64,000 nucleotides of DNA from Verrucomicrobiales bacterium (GCA_028712475.1 JAQTQB010000001.1:634203-698202); one strand, 5' to 3'; shown: positions 53,971 through 63,471, counted from the first letter of the stretch. A program made the numbers and translations. The notes: a model not told the origin generated them from the letters alone.

Positions 53971-54509
53971 TCCGAGTAGTGCGCCACGAACGGCTCCCAG
54001 ATTCCCTGCGCCCGCAAAATCATTTCGATTGCCTCGCGCACCGCGCCGCGCCCGCCCGCCGCGCGCGTCACAAAATGCGCCGCCGCCTTTGTCTCGGCCA
54101 CGCCGTCCGCGACCGCCACCGAAAATCCCGCGCGCTGCAACGGCCCCAAATCCACGATGTCGTCCCCGACATAACAAACCTCGTCCCAGCCCATTTTTTC
54201 CTGCGCGAGCAGTTTTTCAATCGCGCCCGTCTTGCTCACGCGGTCGCCCTGCTGGATGAGAAAATGAATTTTCAATTCTTCCGCGCGCATTTTCGTCGCC
54301 AGCGAAGGCCGCGCCGAGACCCAGCCGACCTTCAAACCCGCTCGCCGTGCCAGCACCAGGCCGAGGCCATCGCGGATGTTGAACCGTTTGAACTCGCGCT
54401 CGCCACCGATGAAGATCGAGCCGTCGGTCAACACGCCGTCCACGTCGCACAAAAACAGCTTGATGCGCGCGGCGCGCTGGCGGAGGGCGGGTGAAATTTC
54501 TGCGGGCAT
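53967..54509 (-). CDS. kdsC: 3-deoxy-D-manno-octulosonate 8-phosphate phosphatase
   Basis: 180 residues. The HAD motif I is KLFLCDVDGVLTDGSIFI (about 17-34), followed by FNIRDGLGLVLARRAGLKVG, ARPSLATKMRAEELKI and motif IV YVGDDIVDLGPLQRAGFSVA. It removes phosphate from KDO-8-P for lipid A-core assembly. The gene is the first of the kdsC-lptC-lptA-lptB-hprK-ptsH run, with overlapping ends. kdsA is 700 bases upstream, separated by a lipoprotein gene. Confidence 0.95.
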   Translation of the reverse strand: MPAEISPALRQRAARIKLFLCDVDGVLTDGSIFIGGEREFKRFNIRDGLGLVLARRAGLKVGWVSARPSLATKMRAEELKIHFLIQQGDRVSKTGAIEKLLAQEKMGWDEVCYVGDDIVDLGPLQRAGFSVAVADGVAETKAAAHFVTRAAGGRGAVREAIEMILRAQGIWEPFVAHYSE

Positions 54510-54577
54510 GTGGTTAAAAATGTGGTGAGAAATTGCTTGATGCCCGATGGTTGGTGAATTTCATTTCCAAAAATATA

Positions 54578-55198
54578 TCATTTCGCGGCACTCATTTTAT
54601 ACGGAGTCCAATCATAATCATCCAATGGCTTCAAAACAGGATGACTTTCAGAAAACTTTTCCGCCTTTGTTTTGAGTGCAGCAGTTTGATCGTTTTGTCC
54701 AACCGCTTCATAAATAGCGGCGGCTTCTGTGAGTAAGGCAAAATATTGTGCGGGGACATGTTCGCTGACTTCATCAATTCTCGGAACAACTTTGTCTAAA
54801 TAAGACGCCGCCCGAGCGTTATCTCCATGCGCATGATTTAAGCGCGCGAGTTCAACTAAATCCATTCCCTTCGGTCCGTTAAATTTTTCATCCAGCCGAA
54901 GCGCCTCTAAAAGATTTCTTTCCGCGTCGTCATATTTACCCAGCACACCAAGCGAACGTCCCAATTCGTAATAATAAACGGCAATTAGTTTTGGAGAATT
55001 AGACAATTCTGGGTCATCCCAAATTCCTTTTTCAATATTGATTGCTTGCTCCCAGAGTTGTGCTGATGTCATCCAGTCGCCATGCTTTTCGGCGACATTT
55101 GCCTGACGTGCAACTAAACGGCTCCGATCGGTGGCGCTTTCAGTCACACAGCCACAAACATATAGTGATAGGACAATGATTGACAGGCCAACTCGCAT
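54578..55198 (-). CDS. Lipoprotein with TPR-like repeats
   Basis: 206 residues from ATG 55198. The signal MRVGLSIIVLSLYVCGCVTE has a lipobox VCGC. The mature protein is helical with TPR-like units: AVYYYELGRSLGVLGKYDDA followed by ERNLLEALRLDEKF, then LARLNHAHGDNARAASYLDK and YFALLTEAAAIYEAVGQNDQ. It is clearly more AT-rich than kdsC and kdsA on either side, so it was probably inserted between them. Role unknown, possibly protein-protein contacts at the envelope. Confidence 0.75.
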   Translation of the reverse strand: MRVGLSIIVLSLYVCGCVTESATDRSRLVARQANVAEKHGDWMTSAQLWEQAINIEKGIWDDPELSNSPKLIAVYYYELGRSLGVLGKYDDAERNLLEALRLDEKFNGPKGMDLVELARLNHAHGDNARAASYLDKVVPRIDEVSEHVPAQYFALLTEAAAIYEAVGQNDQTAALKTKAEKFSESHPVLKPLDDYDWTPYKMSAAK

Positions 55199-55227
55199 TT
55201 GTGTTTTAGTAAAATCTGTCTTCAATT

Positions 55228-56109
55228 CTACGGCGTTGCCGCCTTGTAAATTTTCAATAGCGAGCGCAACACCGTTGCCATCTCGGCGAGCGGAATCATG
55301 TTCGGCCCGTCGCTCAATGCCTTGTCCGGCTGCGGATGCGTCTCGATGAACAGACCGTTGGCACCGACGGCGAGCGCCGCACTCGCCAACACGGGCGCAA
55401 ACTCGCGCTGGCCTGCCGACTTGTCGCCGCCGCCGCCGGGCAGTTGCACGGAATGCGTCGCGTCGAACACGATGGGAAAGCCGAACGATTTCAGGATCGG
55501 GATCGAACGCATGTCAGCCACGAGATTGTTGTAGCCGAACGTCGTGCCGCGTTCGGTCAGAAGAAGTTTCAAGCGGGAAGTTTCAAGTTTCAAGCTGCCG
55601 GCCTTGGGCTTGACACTTGAAGCTTGAAACTTTTCCCGCCAAAACTTCTCCGCCTTTTCGGCCACGCGGCCCATCTCCTGCGGCGAAAGGAACTGGCCTT
55701 TCTTGAGGTTCACGATTTTGCCGGTGGCGACGGCGGCTTCGATCAAATCCGTCTGGCGACAGAGAAACGCGGGGATTTGCAGGATGTCCACGATTTCGCC
55801 CGCTGCTGCGGCCTGCGCCTCGGTGTGAACGTCCGTCAGCACCGGCACGCCGAATTCCTCGCGGATGCCGGCGAGCGTTTTCAATCCGGCCCCGACGCCC
55901 GGCCCGCGAAACGCCTTTCCCGATGTGCGGTTTGCCTTGTCGAAGCTGGCCTTGAAGACGTAGAAAATGCCGAGCTGTTTGCAGGTCTTGACGAGCGACG
56001 CGGCGACGGTGCGGCACAGTTTTTCATTTTCAATCACGCACGGCCCGGCGATCAAAAACAACCGGCGCGGCGAATTGAGATTTTTCCAGATGGCGGCGGA
56101 ATTGAGCAC
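55228..56109 (-). CDS. kdsA: KDO-8-phosphate synthase with in-frame repeat insertion
   Basis: 293 residues. RLFLIAGPCVIENEKLC, FKASFDKANRTSGKAFRGPG, VPVLTDVHTEAQA, QIPAFLCRQTDLIEAA, TERGTTFGYNNLVADMRS and FDATHSVQLPGGG are the conserved KdsA sites; the CxxH-like context suggests the usual PEP/arabinose-5-phosphate condensation. Between AEKF and LLLTERG about 20 extra residues (REKFQASSVKPKAGSLKLET) are encoded by TTTCAAG/CTTGAAA repeats at about 55564-55637. The insertion is in frame and does not touch the conserved loops. It makes KDO-8-P for LPS. Confidence 0.94.
   Translation of the reverse strand: MLNSAAIWKNLNSPRRLFLIAGPCVIENEKLCRTVAASLVKTCKQLGIFYVFKASFDKANRTSGKAFRGPGVGAGLKTLAGIREEFGVPVLTDVHTEAQAAAAGEIVDILQIPAFLCRQTDLIEAAVATGKIVNLKKGQFLSPQEMGRVAEKAEKFWREKFQASSVKPKAGSLKLETSRLKLLLTERGTTFGYNNLVADMRSIPILKSFGFPIVFDATHSVQLPGGGGDKSAGQREFAPVLASAALAVGANGLFIETHPQPDKALSDGPNMIPLAEMATVLRSLLKIYKAATP
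55564..55637. repeat. TTTCAAG/CTTGAAA repeat inside kdsA
   Basis: The left part holds GTTTCAAG, then GTTTCAAGTTTCAAGC; the right part holds CACTTGAAGCTTGAAACTTT, giving inverse arms across about 30 bases. It is read without a stop within the kdsA frame. Confidence 0.7.
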
Positions 56110-56316
56110 GCGGAATTATTAACACCGGCACAGGGGAAAGCAAATCCAAGCGCAGGTGTTTTTCCGTTTCAATCCGCACGAACACGCGATGCCCCGGCGG
56201 TGGCGCATTGCAAAATATTTGACTGACAGCCTGGAACGGTCGCCTGCAAAAACTATTTTAAGATTCTGCGGACAGAGGGCTTGACAATGATTGCGTAAAA
56301 TGTGGAGGTTGGGCTT

Positions 56317-58557
56317 ATGAGGCTGGTAGTCGTTTCAAATCGTTTGCCGTTCACGGTGTCGTTCCAGGAAGGTTTGCCGCAGTTCAAACCCAGCGCGGGC
56401 GGGTTGACCACCGGGCTGTGGAGTTATCTGGACCGCAAGACGCTGGACGGCACGGAGCGCCCGGATTATCTGTGGATGGGCTGGCCCGGCGCGAGCGTTC
56501 CGCCGGAACACGAGGCGGCGGTGCGGACTTATGCCGAACAGCAGTTCAAGTCCAGCCCGGTGTTTCTGCCGGAGGAAAGCATGGAGAAGTTTTATCTTGG
56601 CTTCTGCAACAAAACCATCTGGCCGCTGTTCCATTATTTTTCGATGCTGACGCATTATGAGGAGGAGAACTGGCAGGAATATCGGAACGTCAACCGCGCC
56701 TTCGGCGAGGCGGTGGTGAACGCGCTGCGCCCGGACGACGTGCTGTGGATTCACGATTACCACCTGATGCTGCTGCCCAGGCTGGTGCGTGAAAAATTCC
56801 CTGAAATGTCCATCGGGTTTTTCCTCCACATCCCGTTTCCCTCCTGGGAAATTTTCCGGATGCTGCCGCGCCCGTGGCGCGAGGAGATCATCGAGGGGCT
56901 GCTCGGCTCCAGCGTGGTCGGCTTTCACACGCACGACTATGTCCGGTATTTTCTGACCTCGGTGCTGCGCACGTCCGGCTACGAACACCAGCTTGGAAAC
57001 CTTGCCTTGCGCGACCGGGCGGTGGAGGTGGACACGTTTCCGATGGGAGTGGAATTCGACCGCTTCGCCCAGGCCGCTGCGTCCAAAGAGACCGGGCTGC
57101 GCGTGGAGGAATTGCGCCAGAAGTGCGTCGGGCAAAAGGTGATTTTCTCCGTGGACCGGCTGGATTACACGAAGGGTCTCATCAACCGGCTGCGCGGCTA
57201 CGAACTGTTTTTGAAGAACAACCCGCATTGGCATGGCAAGGTGGTTTTCATCATTTCCGTGGCCCCGTCGCGGATCGGCGTGGACAGCTATCAAGCGATG
57301 AAGCTGGAACTGGAGCAAACGGTCGGGCGCATCGTGGGCGATTTCGGCAACGTCCATTGGACGCCGCTGGTCTATCAGTTCCGCAACCTCACGTTCGAGG
57401 AAATCGTGCCGCTATACCGGCTGTGCGACGTGGCGCTCATCACGCCGTTGCGCGACGGCATGAACCTCGTGGCGAAGGAATTCATCGCGTCCCGTCCCGA
57501 CCAGGCCGGCGTTTTGATTTTGAGCGAAATGGCGGGCGCTGCGAAGGAAATGGGCGAGGCGATCATCATCAACCCGTTCCACCGCGAAGATTTTGCGAAG
57601 GCGCTGGAACAGGCGTTGACCATGCCGGTCGAGGAACAAATCCGGCGCAACCAACTGCTGCAAGACCGGCTGCGCCGCTACAACGTCGTCCGCTGGGCGG
57701 ATGATTTTGTCCAAGCCCTCGTGGCCACGCAGAAAACCGAGGCCGCCCGCCGCGCCCGCCTGCTCACCGGCAAGGCCTATTCCGGCGTGATTCAGCAATA
57801 TCGTTCCGCCACCCGCCGCGCGCTGCTGCTGGATTATGACGGCACGCTGGTGCCGTTTTCGGCGGAGCCCAAACTCGCGCGGCCTGATCCAGAGCTGATG
57901 GAACTGCTCACCGCGCTCGGCTCGGATCCCGCCAACCAGGTGGCCATCATCAGCGGCCGTCCGCGCCGCACGCTCGAGGAATGGGTCGGCAACCTGCCCA
58001 TTTCTCTGATTGCGGAACACGGCGTCTGGCTGCGGAACAAAGGGGAAGACTGGCGGATGTTGAAGCCCATGACCGCAGACTGGAAGGAACGCGTGCGGCC
58101 GATCCTCCTGCTTTATGTGGACCGTCTGCCCGGCGCGCTGCTGGAGGAAAAGGAATTTTCACTCGCGTGGCATTTCCGCCGTGCCGACCCGGAGCAGGCC
58201 TCGATGCGCGCGAAGGAACTGCTCGATGACCTGGCCGGCTACACGCGGAACATTGACGTGCAGGTGTTCGAGGGCAACAAGGTCATCGAAATCCGCAATT
58301 CCGGCGTCAACAAAGGCTCTGCCGGGCTGGAATGGCTGAAACAATACACGCCGGATTTCATCCTCGGCATCGGCGACGACTGGACGGACGAGGACTTGTT
58401 CCGCACCCTGCCGCCGTCGGCCTTTTCCGTGCGTGTAGGCGTGGCCAGCACGGCGGCGCGTTATTATTTGAGCGGCCCGGCGGCTGTGCGCAAGATGCTG
58501 CGCGAATTGAGCGAAGTTCCGCGCGAAAAAACTGCCGGCACTCCGCCGGCTCCTTGA
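56317..58557 (+). CDS. otsAB: Trehalose-6-phosphate synthase/phosphatase fusion
   Basis: 746 residues from ATG 56317, with GGAGG nine bases upstream. OtsA (about 1-470, GT20): VVVSNRLPFTV, WIHDYHLMLLPRLVREK, FFLHIPFPSWEIF, FSVDRLDYTKGLINRL, and LITPLRDGMNLVAKEFIASR. OtsB (about 495-735, HAD): LLLDYDGTLVPFSAEP, VAIISGRPRRTLEEW, SLIAEHGVWLR, NSGVNKGSAGLEW and LGIGDDWTDEDLFRTLP. It makes trehalose from UDP-glucose and glucose-6-phosphate through trehalose-6-phosphate in one protein. Only three bases separate it from treS, so they form an operon. Confidence 0.95.
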   Translation: MRLVVVSNRLPFTVSFQEGLPQFKPSAGGLTTGLWSYLDRKTLDGTERPDYLWMGWPGASVPPEHEAAVRTYAEQQFKSSPVFLPEESMEKFYLGFCNKTIWPLFHYFSMLTHYEEENWQEYRNVNRAFGEAVVNALRPDDVLWIHDYHLMLLPRLVREKFPEMSIGFFLHIPFPSWEIFRMLPRPWREEIIEGLLGSSVVGFHTHDYVRYFLTSVLRTSGYEHQLGNLALRDRAVEVDTFPMGVEFDRFAQAAASKETGLRVEELRQKCVGQKVIFSVDRLDYTKGLINRLRGYELFLKNNPHWHGKVVFIISVAPSRIGVDSYQAMKLELEQTVGRIVGDFGNVHWTPLVYQFRNLTFEEIVPLYRLCDVALITPLRDGMNLVAKEFIASRPDQAGVLILSEMAGAAKEMGEAIIINPFHREDFAKALEQALTMPVEEQIRRNQLLQDRLRRYNVVRWADDFVQALVATQKTEAARRARLLTGKAYSGVIQQYRSATRRALLLDYDGTLVPFSAEPKLARPDPELMELLTALGSDPANQVAIISGRPRRTLEEWVGNLPISLIAEHGVWLRNKGEDWRMLKPMTADWKERVRPILLLYVDRLPGALLEEKEFSLAWHFRRADPEQASMRAKELLDDLAGYTRNIDVQVFEGNKVIEIRNSGVNKGSAGLEWLKQYTPDFILGIGDDWTDEDLFRTLPPSAFSVRVGVASTAARYYLSGPAAVRKMLRELSEVPREKTAGTPPAP

Positions 58558-58560
58558 ACC

Positions 58561-61500
58561 ATGTCAAACTCCCAAACCAGCACCAAAGGCCCCGGCCCGG
58601 AATCATTCTGGTATAGGAGCGGCGTCATCTACGAAGTGCACGTCCGCGCGTTTTACGACGCGGACGGCGATGGCGCGGGCGACTTTCGCGGGCTGACGGA
58701 AAAGCTGGATTATATCAAAGACCTTGGTGTGACCGCGATCTGGCTGCTGCCGTTTTATCCATCACCGCTCAAGGACGACGGCTATGACATCGCCGATTAC
58801 TGCGACGTGCATCCGATGTATGGCACGCTGGGCGATTTCAAAACGTTCCTGCGCGAGGCCCACGAACGCGGGCTGCGCGTCATCACCGAAGTGGTGCTGA
58901 ACCACACGTCCGACCAGCATCCATGGTTCCAGCGCGCGCGCCTGGCCAGGCCCGGCAGCCGCTGGCGGAATTTTTACGTCTGGAGCGACACGCCCAAAAA
59001 ATACCTGGGCACGCGCGTCATCTTCAAGGATGTGGAAGTTTCGAACTGGACGTGGGATCCGGTGGCCAAGGCGTATTTCTGGCACCGCTTTTTTTCGCAC
59101 CAGCCCGACCTCAATTTTGAAAATCCCGAGGTGCATGAAAAAATCACCAGGGCGGTGGACTTCTGGCTGGAACTCGGCGTGGACGGCCTGCGGCTGGACG
59201 CCGTGCCGTATCTATACGAACGCGAAGGCACCAACTGTGAAAACCTGCCGGAGACGCACGCCTTCCTGAAAAAGCTCCGGGCGCACGTGGACGGAAAATT
59301 TGGGAGCCGCATGCTGCTCGCCGAGGCCAACCAATGGCCGGAGGAGGCGGCGGCGTATTTCGGCGAGGGCCGGGGGGACGAATGCCACATGGCGTTTCAT
59401 TTTCCGCTGATGCCGCGTTTGTTCATGGCGCTGCGCATGGAGGATCGCCTGCCCATCGTGGACATCCTGGAGCAGACGCCGCCGATTCCCGAGACCAGCC
59501 AGTGGGCGCTGTTTCTCCGCAACCACGACGAGTTGACGCTCGAAATGGTCACCGACGAGGAGCGCGACTACATGTATCGGATGTATGCGCAGGTGCATCA
59601 GGCGCGGCTCAACCTCGGCATCCGCCGCCGCCTCGCGCCCCTGCTGGGCAACGACCGCAAACGCATTGAACTGCTCAACGCACTGCTCTTCTCGCTGCCC
59701 GGCACGCCGGTGCTGTATTACGGCGATGAAATCGGCCTGGGCGAAAACATCTACCTCGGCGACCGCAACGGCGTGCGCACGCCGATGCAGTGGAGTTCGG
59801 ACAAAAACGCCGGTTTCTCCCGCGCCAATCCGCAGAGCCTTTACCTGCCGATCATTCTCGACCCGGCTTATCACTACGAAGCTTGCAACGTCGAGGAACA
59901 TCTGGCCAATCCGCATTCGCTGCTCTGGTGGATGCGCCGGATGCTGGCGCTGCGCAAACGCTGGCGTGCGCTCGGCGAGGGCAGATGCGAATTTCTCCAG
60001 CCGGACAACCACAAGATTTTGAGCTACATCCTGCGCCACGAAAAGGAAACCCTCCTCGTGGTCGCCAACCTCTCCCGCTTCACGCAGCCGGTGGAACTGG
60101 ATTTGTCGGCCTTCAAGCAGATGATTCCCATCGAGCTGTTCGGGCGCATGAAATTCCCGGCCATCACGGACGCGCCGTATTTTCTCACGCTCGGCCCGCA
60201 CAATTTTTTCTGGTTCTCGCTCGAAGCCAGGCCGCAGCCGGTGCCGGTCAGTTCCGGCGACGGCACGCCGCTGCCCCTGCCGGTGCTTGCCATCGCGGAA
60301 AACTGGCAGGACATTTTCCAAGGCGAAACCAGGGTGAAATTCGAGATGCTCCTGCCAGATTATCTCCGGGCGCAGCCGTGGTTTTCCAGCCGCAGCCAGG
60401 CCATCAGGCTGGTCACGCTCAAGGAACATTTCCTCGTGCCGCTGACGGAGGCCGCGAGCGCCGCGCTTGCGTTTCTCCAGGTTGAATATGTGGATGCGAA
60501 CCCGGAAGTGTTCGTGTTGCCGCTGACGTTGGCGACCGGCGAAGAGGCCGTGCAGCGCCGCGAACAGAGCGTGGCAGAACTGGCGTTGCCGGACGGCTCG
60601 CGCCCCGGCGTGCTTTACGACGCGCTGGCCAGCCCGGCGTTCAGCAAGGCCCTGCTGGATCTGATCCGTGAGCGGGATCACCTGCGCAACGAACAAAATG
60701 AAGTCGAGGCGACACGCACGACGGCCCTGCGCCAGGCGCTGAATTCCGGTCCGACGCCCGCCCCGGTCTGCCGCAACACCGACGAGGGCAATGTGACCGC
60801 GACGTTTTTGGACAAGGTCGTCCTGAAATTTTTCCGCCGGCTTGGCCATGGTTTGAATCCCGAACTGGAAATCGGCCGCTTCCTCACGGAGAAAAATTTT
60901 TCCCACAGCCCGCCGCTGCTCGGCGCGCTGGAATACCACGGCGAAGACAATTCACAAATGACGCTGGCCGTCGCCAAGGCGTTCGTTCCCTATGCCAAGC
61001 ACGCCTGGCAGTTCACACTGGACGAGGTCAGCCGCTATTACGACCGCGTGTTCGCCTCCGCCTCGCAGGGACATGCCCCGCCGGCCGCGCCCGTCAGCGG
61101 CCCGCTCAAAATGCCGCCTCACAGCCTGCCGGGCGAAATCGCGGATCACGTCGGCACTTACCTCGAATCCGCCCGGCTGCTCGGCGTGCGAACCGCCGAA
61201 CTGCATCTCGCGCTCGCATCCGGCGGCGGGGACGATGATTTTTCGCTGGAACCGATGACGCCTCATTATCTGCGCGGCGTGTTCCAGTCCATGCGCTCGC
61301 TGGCGGTGCAAAACCTTCGCCGGCTGCGGAAACAAATCAAAACCCTGCCGCCGGACCTCGCCCCCGTCGCGCAGCGCGTCACGGAATTGGAACCGGCCAT
61401 CCTCCGGCATTTTCGCCAGCTGGTGGATCAGCGTTTCGAGGCGGGACGCATCCGCATCCACGGCGACTTTCATCTGGGCCAGGTGCTTTGGACCGGCCGC

Positions 61501-61962
61501 GACTTTGCGTTTCTCGACTTTGAAGGCGACGCGACCCTGCCGACCAGCGAGCGCCGCATCAAGCATTCGCCATTGCGGGACGTAGCCCGGATGCTGCGTT
61601 CGTTTCATCACGCGGCGTATGCGGGATTTCACATGCAGGCGGATCTTGGTGTCATTTCCCATGAAAACCTGCCGAAATTCGAGCCATGGGTCCGGCACTG
61701 GAACCGCGCCGTGAGCCGCGCCTATTTGCAGGCTTATTGCGCGAAGCTGCACGGCACAGGCATCCTCCCCGGCGAAGAGGACAGGCTGCAGATGATGCTT
61801 GTGGCCTACCTGCTGAACCAGGTCGTGGATGAGCTGGGCGATGAATTGCAGCGGCACTCCGACAATGTCCGCGCCCCGCTGCAAGCCATCCTTCACCTGA
61901 CCGATGAACAGATGTTGCTGCACATCGCCGGTGCCAGCGACGCGAAAGCACCAGTTCAATGA
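58561..61962 (+). CDS. treS: Trehalose synthase (maltose alpha-D-glucosyltransferase)-maltokinase fusion
   Basis: 1133 residues. GH13 TreS domain (about 15-560): WYRSGVIYEVHVRAFYDADG, the nucleophile in DGLRLDAVPYLYEREG, the acid in LLAEANQWPEE, and the third acidic residue in FLRNHDELTLEM. Maltokinase-like domain (about 595-1125), with an N-terminal cap and the catalytic loop RIRIHGDFHLGQVLWTGRDF and FLDFEGDATLP of aminoglycoside-phosphotransferase-like kinases. It isomerises trehalose to maltose and phosphorylates maltose to maltose-1-phosphate, feeding GlgE-type glucan synthesis. GlgE is not in the window. Coupled with otsAB; GlgC is convergent downstream. Confidence 0.95.
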   Translation: MSNSQTSTKGPGPESFWYRSGVIYEVHVRAFYDADGDGAGDFRGLTEKLDYIKDLGVTAIWLLPFYPSPLKDDGYDIADYCDVHPMYGTLGDFKTFLREAHERGLRVITEVVLNHTSDQHPWFQRARLARPGSRWRNFYVWSDTPKKYLGTRVIFKDVEVSNWTWDPVAKAYFWHRFFSHQPDLNFENPEVHEKITRAVDFWLELGVDGLRLDAVPYLYEREGTNCENLPETHAFLKKLRAHVDGKFGSRMLLAEANQWPEEAAAYFGEGRGDECHMAFHFPLMPRLFMALRMEDRLPIVDILEQTPPIPETSQWALFLRNHDELTLEMVTDEERDYMYRMYAQVHQARLNLGIRRRLAPLLGNDRKRIELLNALLFSLPGTPVLYYGDEIGLGENIYLGDRNGVRTPMQWSSDKNAGFSRANPQSLYLPIILDPAYHYEACNVEEHLANPHSLLWWMRRMLALRKRWRALGEGRCEFLQPDNHKILSYILRHEKETLLVVANLSRFTQPVELDLSAFKQMIPIELFGRMKFPAITDAPYFLTLGPHNFFWFSLEARPQPVPVSSGDGTPLPLPVLAIAENWQDIFQGETRVKFEMLLPDYLRAQPWFSSRSQAIRLVTLKEHFLVPLTEAASAALAFLQVEYVDANPEVFVLPLTLATGEEAVQRREQSVAELALPDGSRPGVLYDALASPAFSKALLDLIRERDHLRNEQNEVEATRTTALRQALNSGPTPAPVCRNTDEGNVTATFLDKVVLKFFRRLGHGLNPELEIGRFLTEKNFSHSPPLLGALEYHGEDNSQMTLAVAKAFVPYAKHAWQFTLDEVSRYYDRVFASASQGHAPPAAPVSGPLKMPPHSLPGEIADHVGTYLESARLLGVRTAELHLALASGGGDDDFSLEPMTPHYLRGVFQSMRSLAVQNLRRLRKQIKTLPPDLAPVAQRVTELEPAILRHFRQLVDQRFEAGRIRIHGDFHLGQVLWTGRDFAFLDFEGDATLPTSERRIKHSPLRDVARMLRSFHHAAYAGFHMQADLGVISHENLPKFEPWVRHWNRAVSRAYLQAYCAKLHGTGILPGEEDRLQMMLVAYLLNQVVDELGDELQRHSDNVRAPLQAILHLTDEQMLLHIAGASDAKAPVQ

Positions 61963-61988
61963 AACCCTCTCCCCACGGAGAGGGTTTT
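61962..61988 (+). terminator. Hairpin terminator at the treS stop
   Basis: A perfect 11-base stem AAACCCTCTCC/GGAGAGGGTTT with a CCAC loop starts at the treS stop codon and ends in TTTTG. The T-run is short. It belongs to the CCCTCTCCCC repeat family. Confidence 0.6.
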
Positions 61989-62069
61989 GACGTTCCCCGT
62001 GTCCTTGGAAAAATCAACGGCCAAAATTGGCCGGGCGTTCAATCAAATCACAGAAAGCGGGACGAGTTA

Positions 62070-62110
62070 AAATCCCCTCCTCGGGGGAGAGGACACAGGC
62101 GAGGACAAGC
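62070..62110. repeat. CCCCTCCTCGGGGGAGAGGAC repeat between treS and glgC
   Basis: A second GC-rich hairpin, TCCCCTCCTCGGGGGAGAGG, lies about 90 bases after the first and resembles the units at 20839-21007. The rest of 61989-62163 shows no gene. Confidence 0.5.
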
Positions 62111-62163
62111 GTCAAAACAAATTCCATTTACGCCGATCCATCCCTTCTGCCCCGGCACATTTT

Positions 62164-63471
62164 TCAAATCACCGTGCCGTGCGGGATGACGCCGTTTTTG
62201 GGAATGACCACGATGCCGTCGCGGATGAAGTAGAGCTCGTGATCCAGTTTGTCGGGCTTGCCGGCGGGCGAAATCGTCACGTTGTTCCCGATGCGCGCGT
62301 TCTTGTCAATGATGGCGTTCTCGATCTTGCAGTTCGTCCCGATGCCGACGCGCGGCTGGCCTTCGCTTTCATGCCGGGCCACGGATTCATCGGATTCGTA
62401 ATAATCGCTGCCGAGGACGATGACGCGGTTCAATTCCGTCCCATTGCCGACAAAAGTCCGCAGCCCGATGATGCTGTGGGAAATCTTCGCGCCGTTGATG
62501 ATGCAGCCGTCGGTGACGATCGCGTGGTCAATGTGCGCACCATTGATCTTCGAGCCGGGCAGATAGCGCGGACGAGAAAAAATCGGCGCGCTCATGTCGA
62601 AGAAATTGAATCGCGGCAGTTCGGAAACCAGGTCCAGGTTCGCCTCGAAGAATGAGCGGATGGTGCCGATGTCTTCCCAATAGCCTTGATAGACGTAGGA
62701 ATAAACGGGATGCGTCTTGATGGCGTTCGGAATGACGTGCTTGCCAAAATCCGGGAGCGGATTGTCGAGCAGTTCGCGGACAAGGTCGCGATTGAAAACA
62801 TAAATGCCCATCGAGGCAAGGAAAGAATCACCCGGAACCTCGACTTCGTGCTTGGCCTTCAACTCCGGCGTAAGCCTCAACGAATCGAGCAAGGCGTCCT
62901 CCTTGGGTTTTTCCACGAAGTTCGTGATTCGGTGGTTCTCGTCCGTCTGCATGATGCCGCACGCTTTGGCCTCCGCACGCCCGACGGGGATCGTCGCGAC
63001 GGTGATGCCCGCCTTGGTCTCGATGTGCTGCGCGATGACGGGCCGGAAATCCATGCGATACAACTGGTCGCCGCTCAAGATGATGAGGTAGTCGAACTCG
63101 TGATTGAGAAAATGGATCAGATTTTTCCGCACCGCGTCCGCCGTGCCTTCATACCAGGAGCTGTTGGTGAGCGTCTGTTGCGCGGCGAGAATCTGCACGA
63201 AGCCGCTGGTGAACGGGTCGAAATTATACGTCCGCGAAATGTGGCCGTGCAGCGAGGTGGAATTGAACTGCGTCAGGATATAAATGCGCCGGTAGCCGGA
63301 GTTGATGCAGTTGGAGATCGGGATGTCCACGAGGCGGTATTTGCCCGCGAGCGGCACCGCCGGCTTGGCGCGATCCTTGGTGAGCGGAAACAGCCGCGTG
63401 CCCTGGCCGCCGCCCATGATGACACAGAGAACTTTGCTGGTGTTGTGAGTCTGGCGTCCGGTGCGTGACAT
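62164..63471 (-). CDS. glgC: Glucose-1-phosphate adenylyltransferase
   Basis: 435 residues from ATG 63471, with AAAAGG seven bases upstream; the open frame before it lacks a better start. VLCVIMGGGQGTRLFPLTKD then RAKPAVPLAGKYRLVDIPIS, WYEGTADAVRKNL, ILSGDQLYRMDF, FVEKPKE and SFLASMGIYVFNRDLV are ADP-glucose pyrophosphorylase sites, followed by a left-handed beta helix (from about 330: GSKINGAHIDHAIVTDGCII). It makes ADP-glucose for glycogen, and with TreS-maltokinase nearby may feed GlgM/GlgE glucan synthesis. Convergent with treS. Confidence 0.95.
   Translation of the reverse strand: MSRTGRQTHNTSKVLCVIMGGGQGTRLFPLTKDRAKPAVPLAGKYRLVDIPISNCINSGYRRIYILTQFNSTSLHGHISRTYNFDPFTSGFVQILAAQQTLTNSSWYEGTADAVRKNLIHFLNHEFDYLIILSGDQLYRMDFRPVIAQHIETKAGITVATIPVGRAEAKACGIMQTDENHRITNFVEKPKEDALLDSLRLTPELKAKHEVEVPGDSFLASMGIYVFNRDLVRELLDNPLPDFGKHVIPNAIKTHPVYSYVYQGYWEDIGTIRSFFEANLDLVSELPRFNFFDMSAPIFSRPRYLPGSKINGAHIDHAIVTDGCIINGAKISHSIIGLRTFVGNGTELNRVIVLGSDYYESDESVARHESEGQPRVGIGTNCKIENAIIDKNARIGNNVTISPAGKPDKLDHELYFIRDGIVVIPKNGVIPHGTVI

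Noticed and set aside
59212..60939. 575-codon open frame opposite treS
   Set aside because: Antisense shadow; its residues follow the treS codon pattern and match no family I know.
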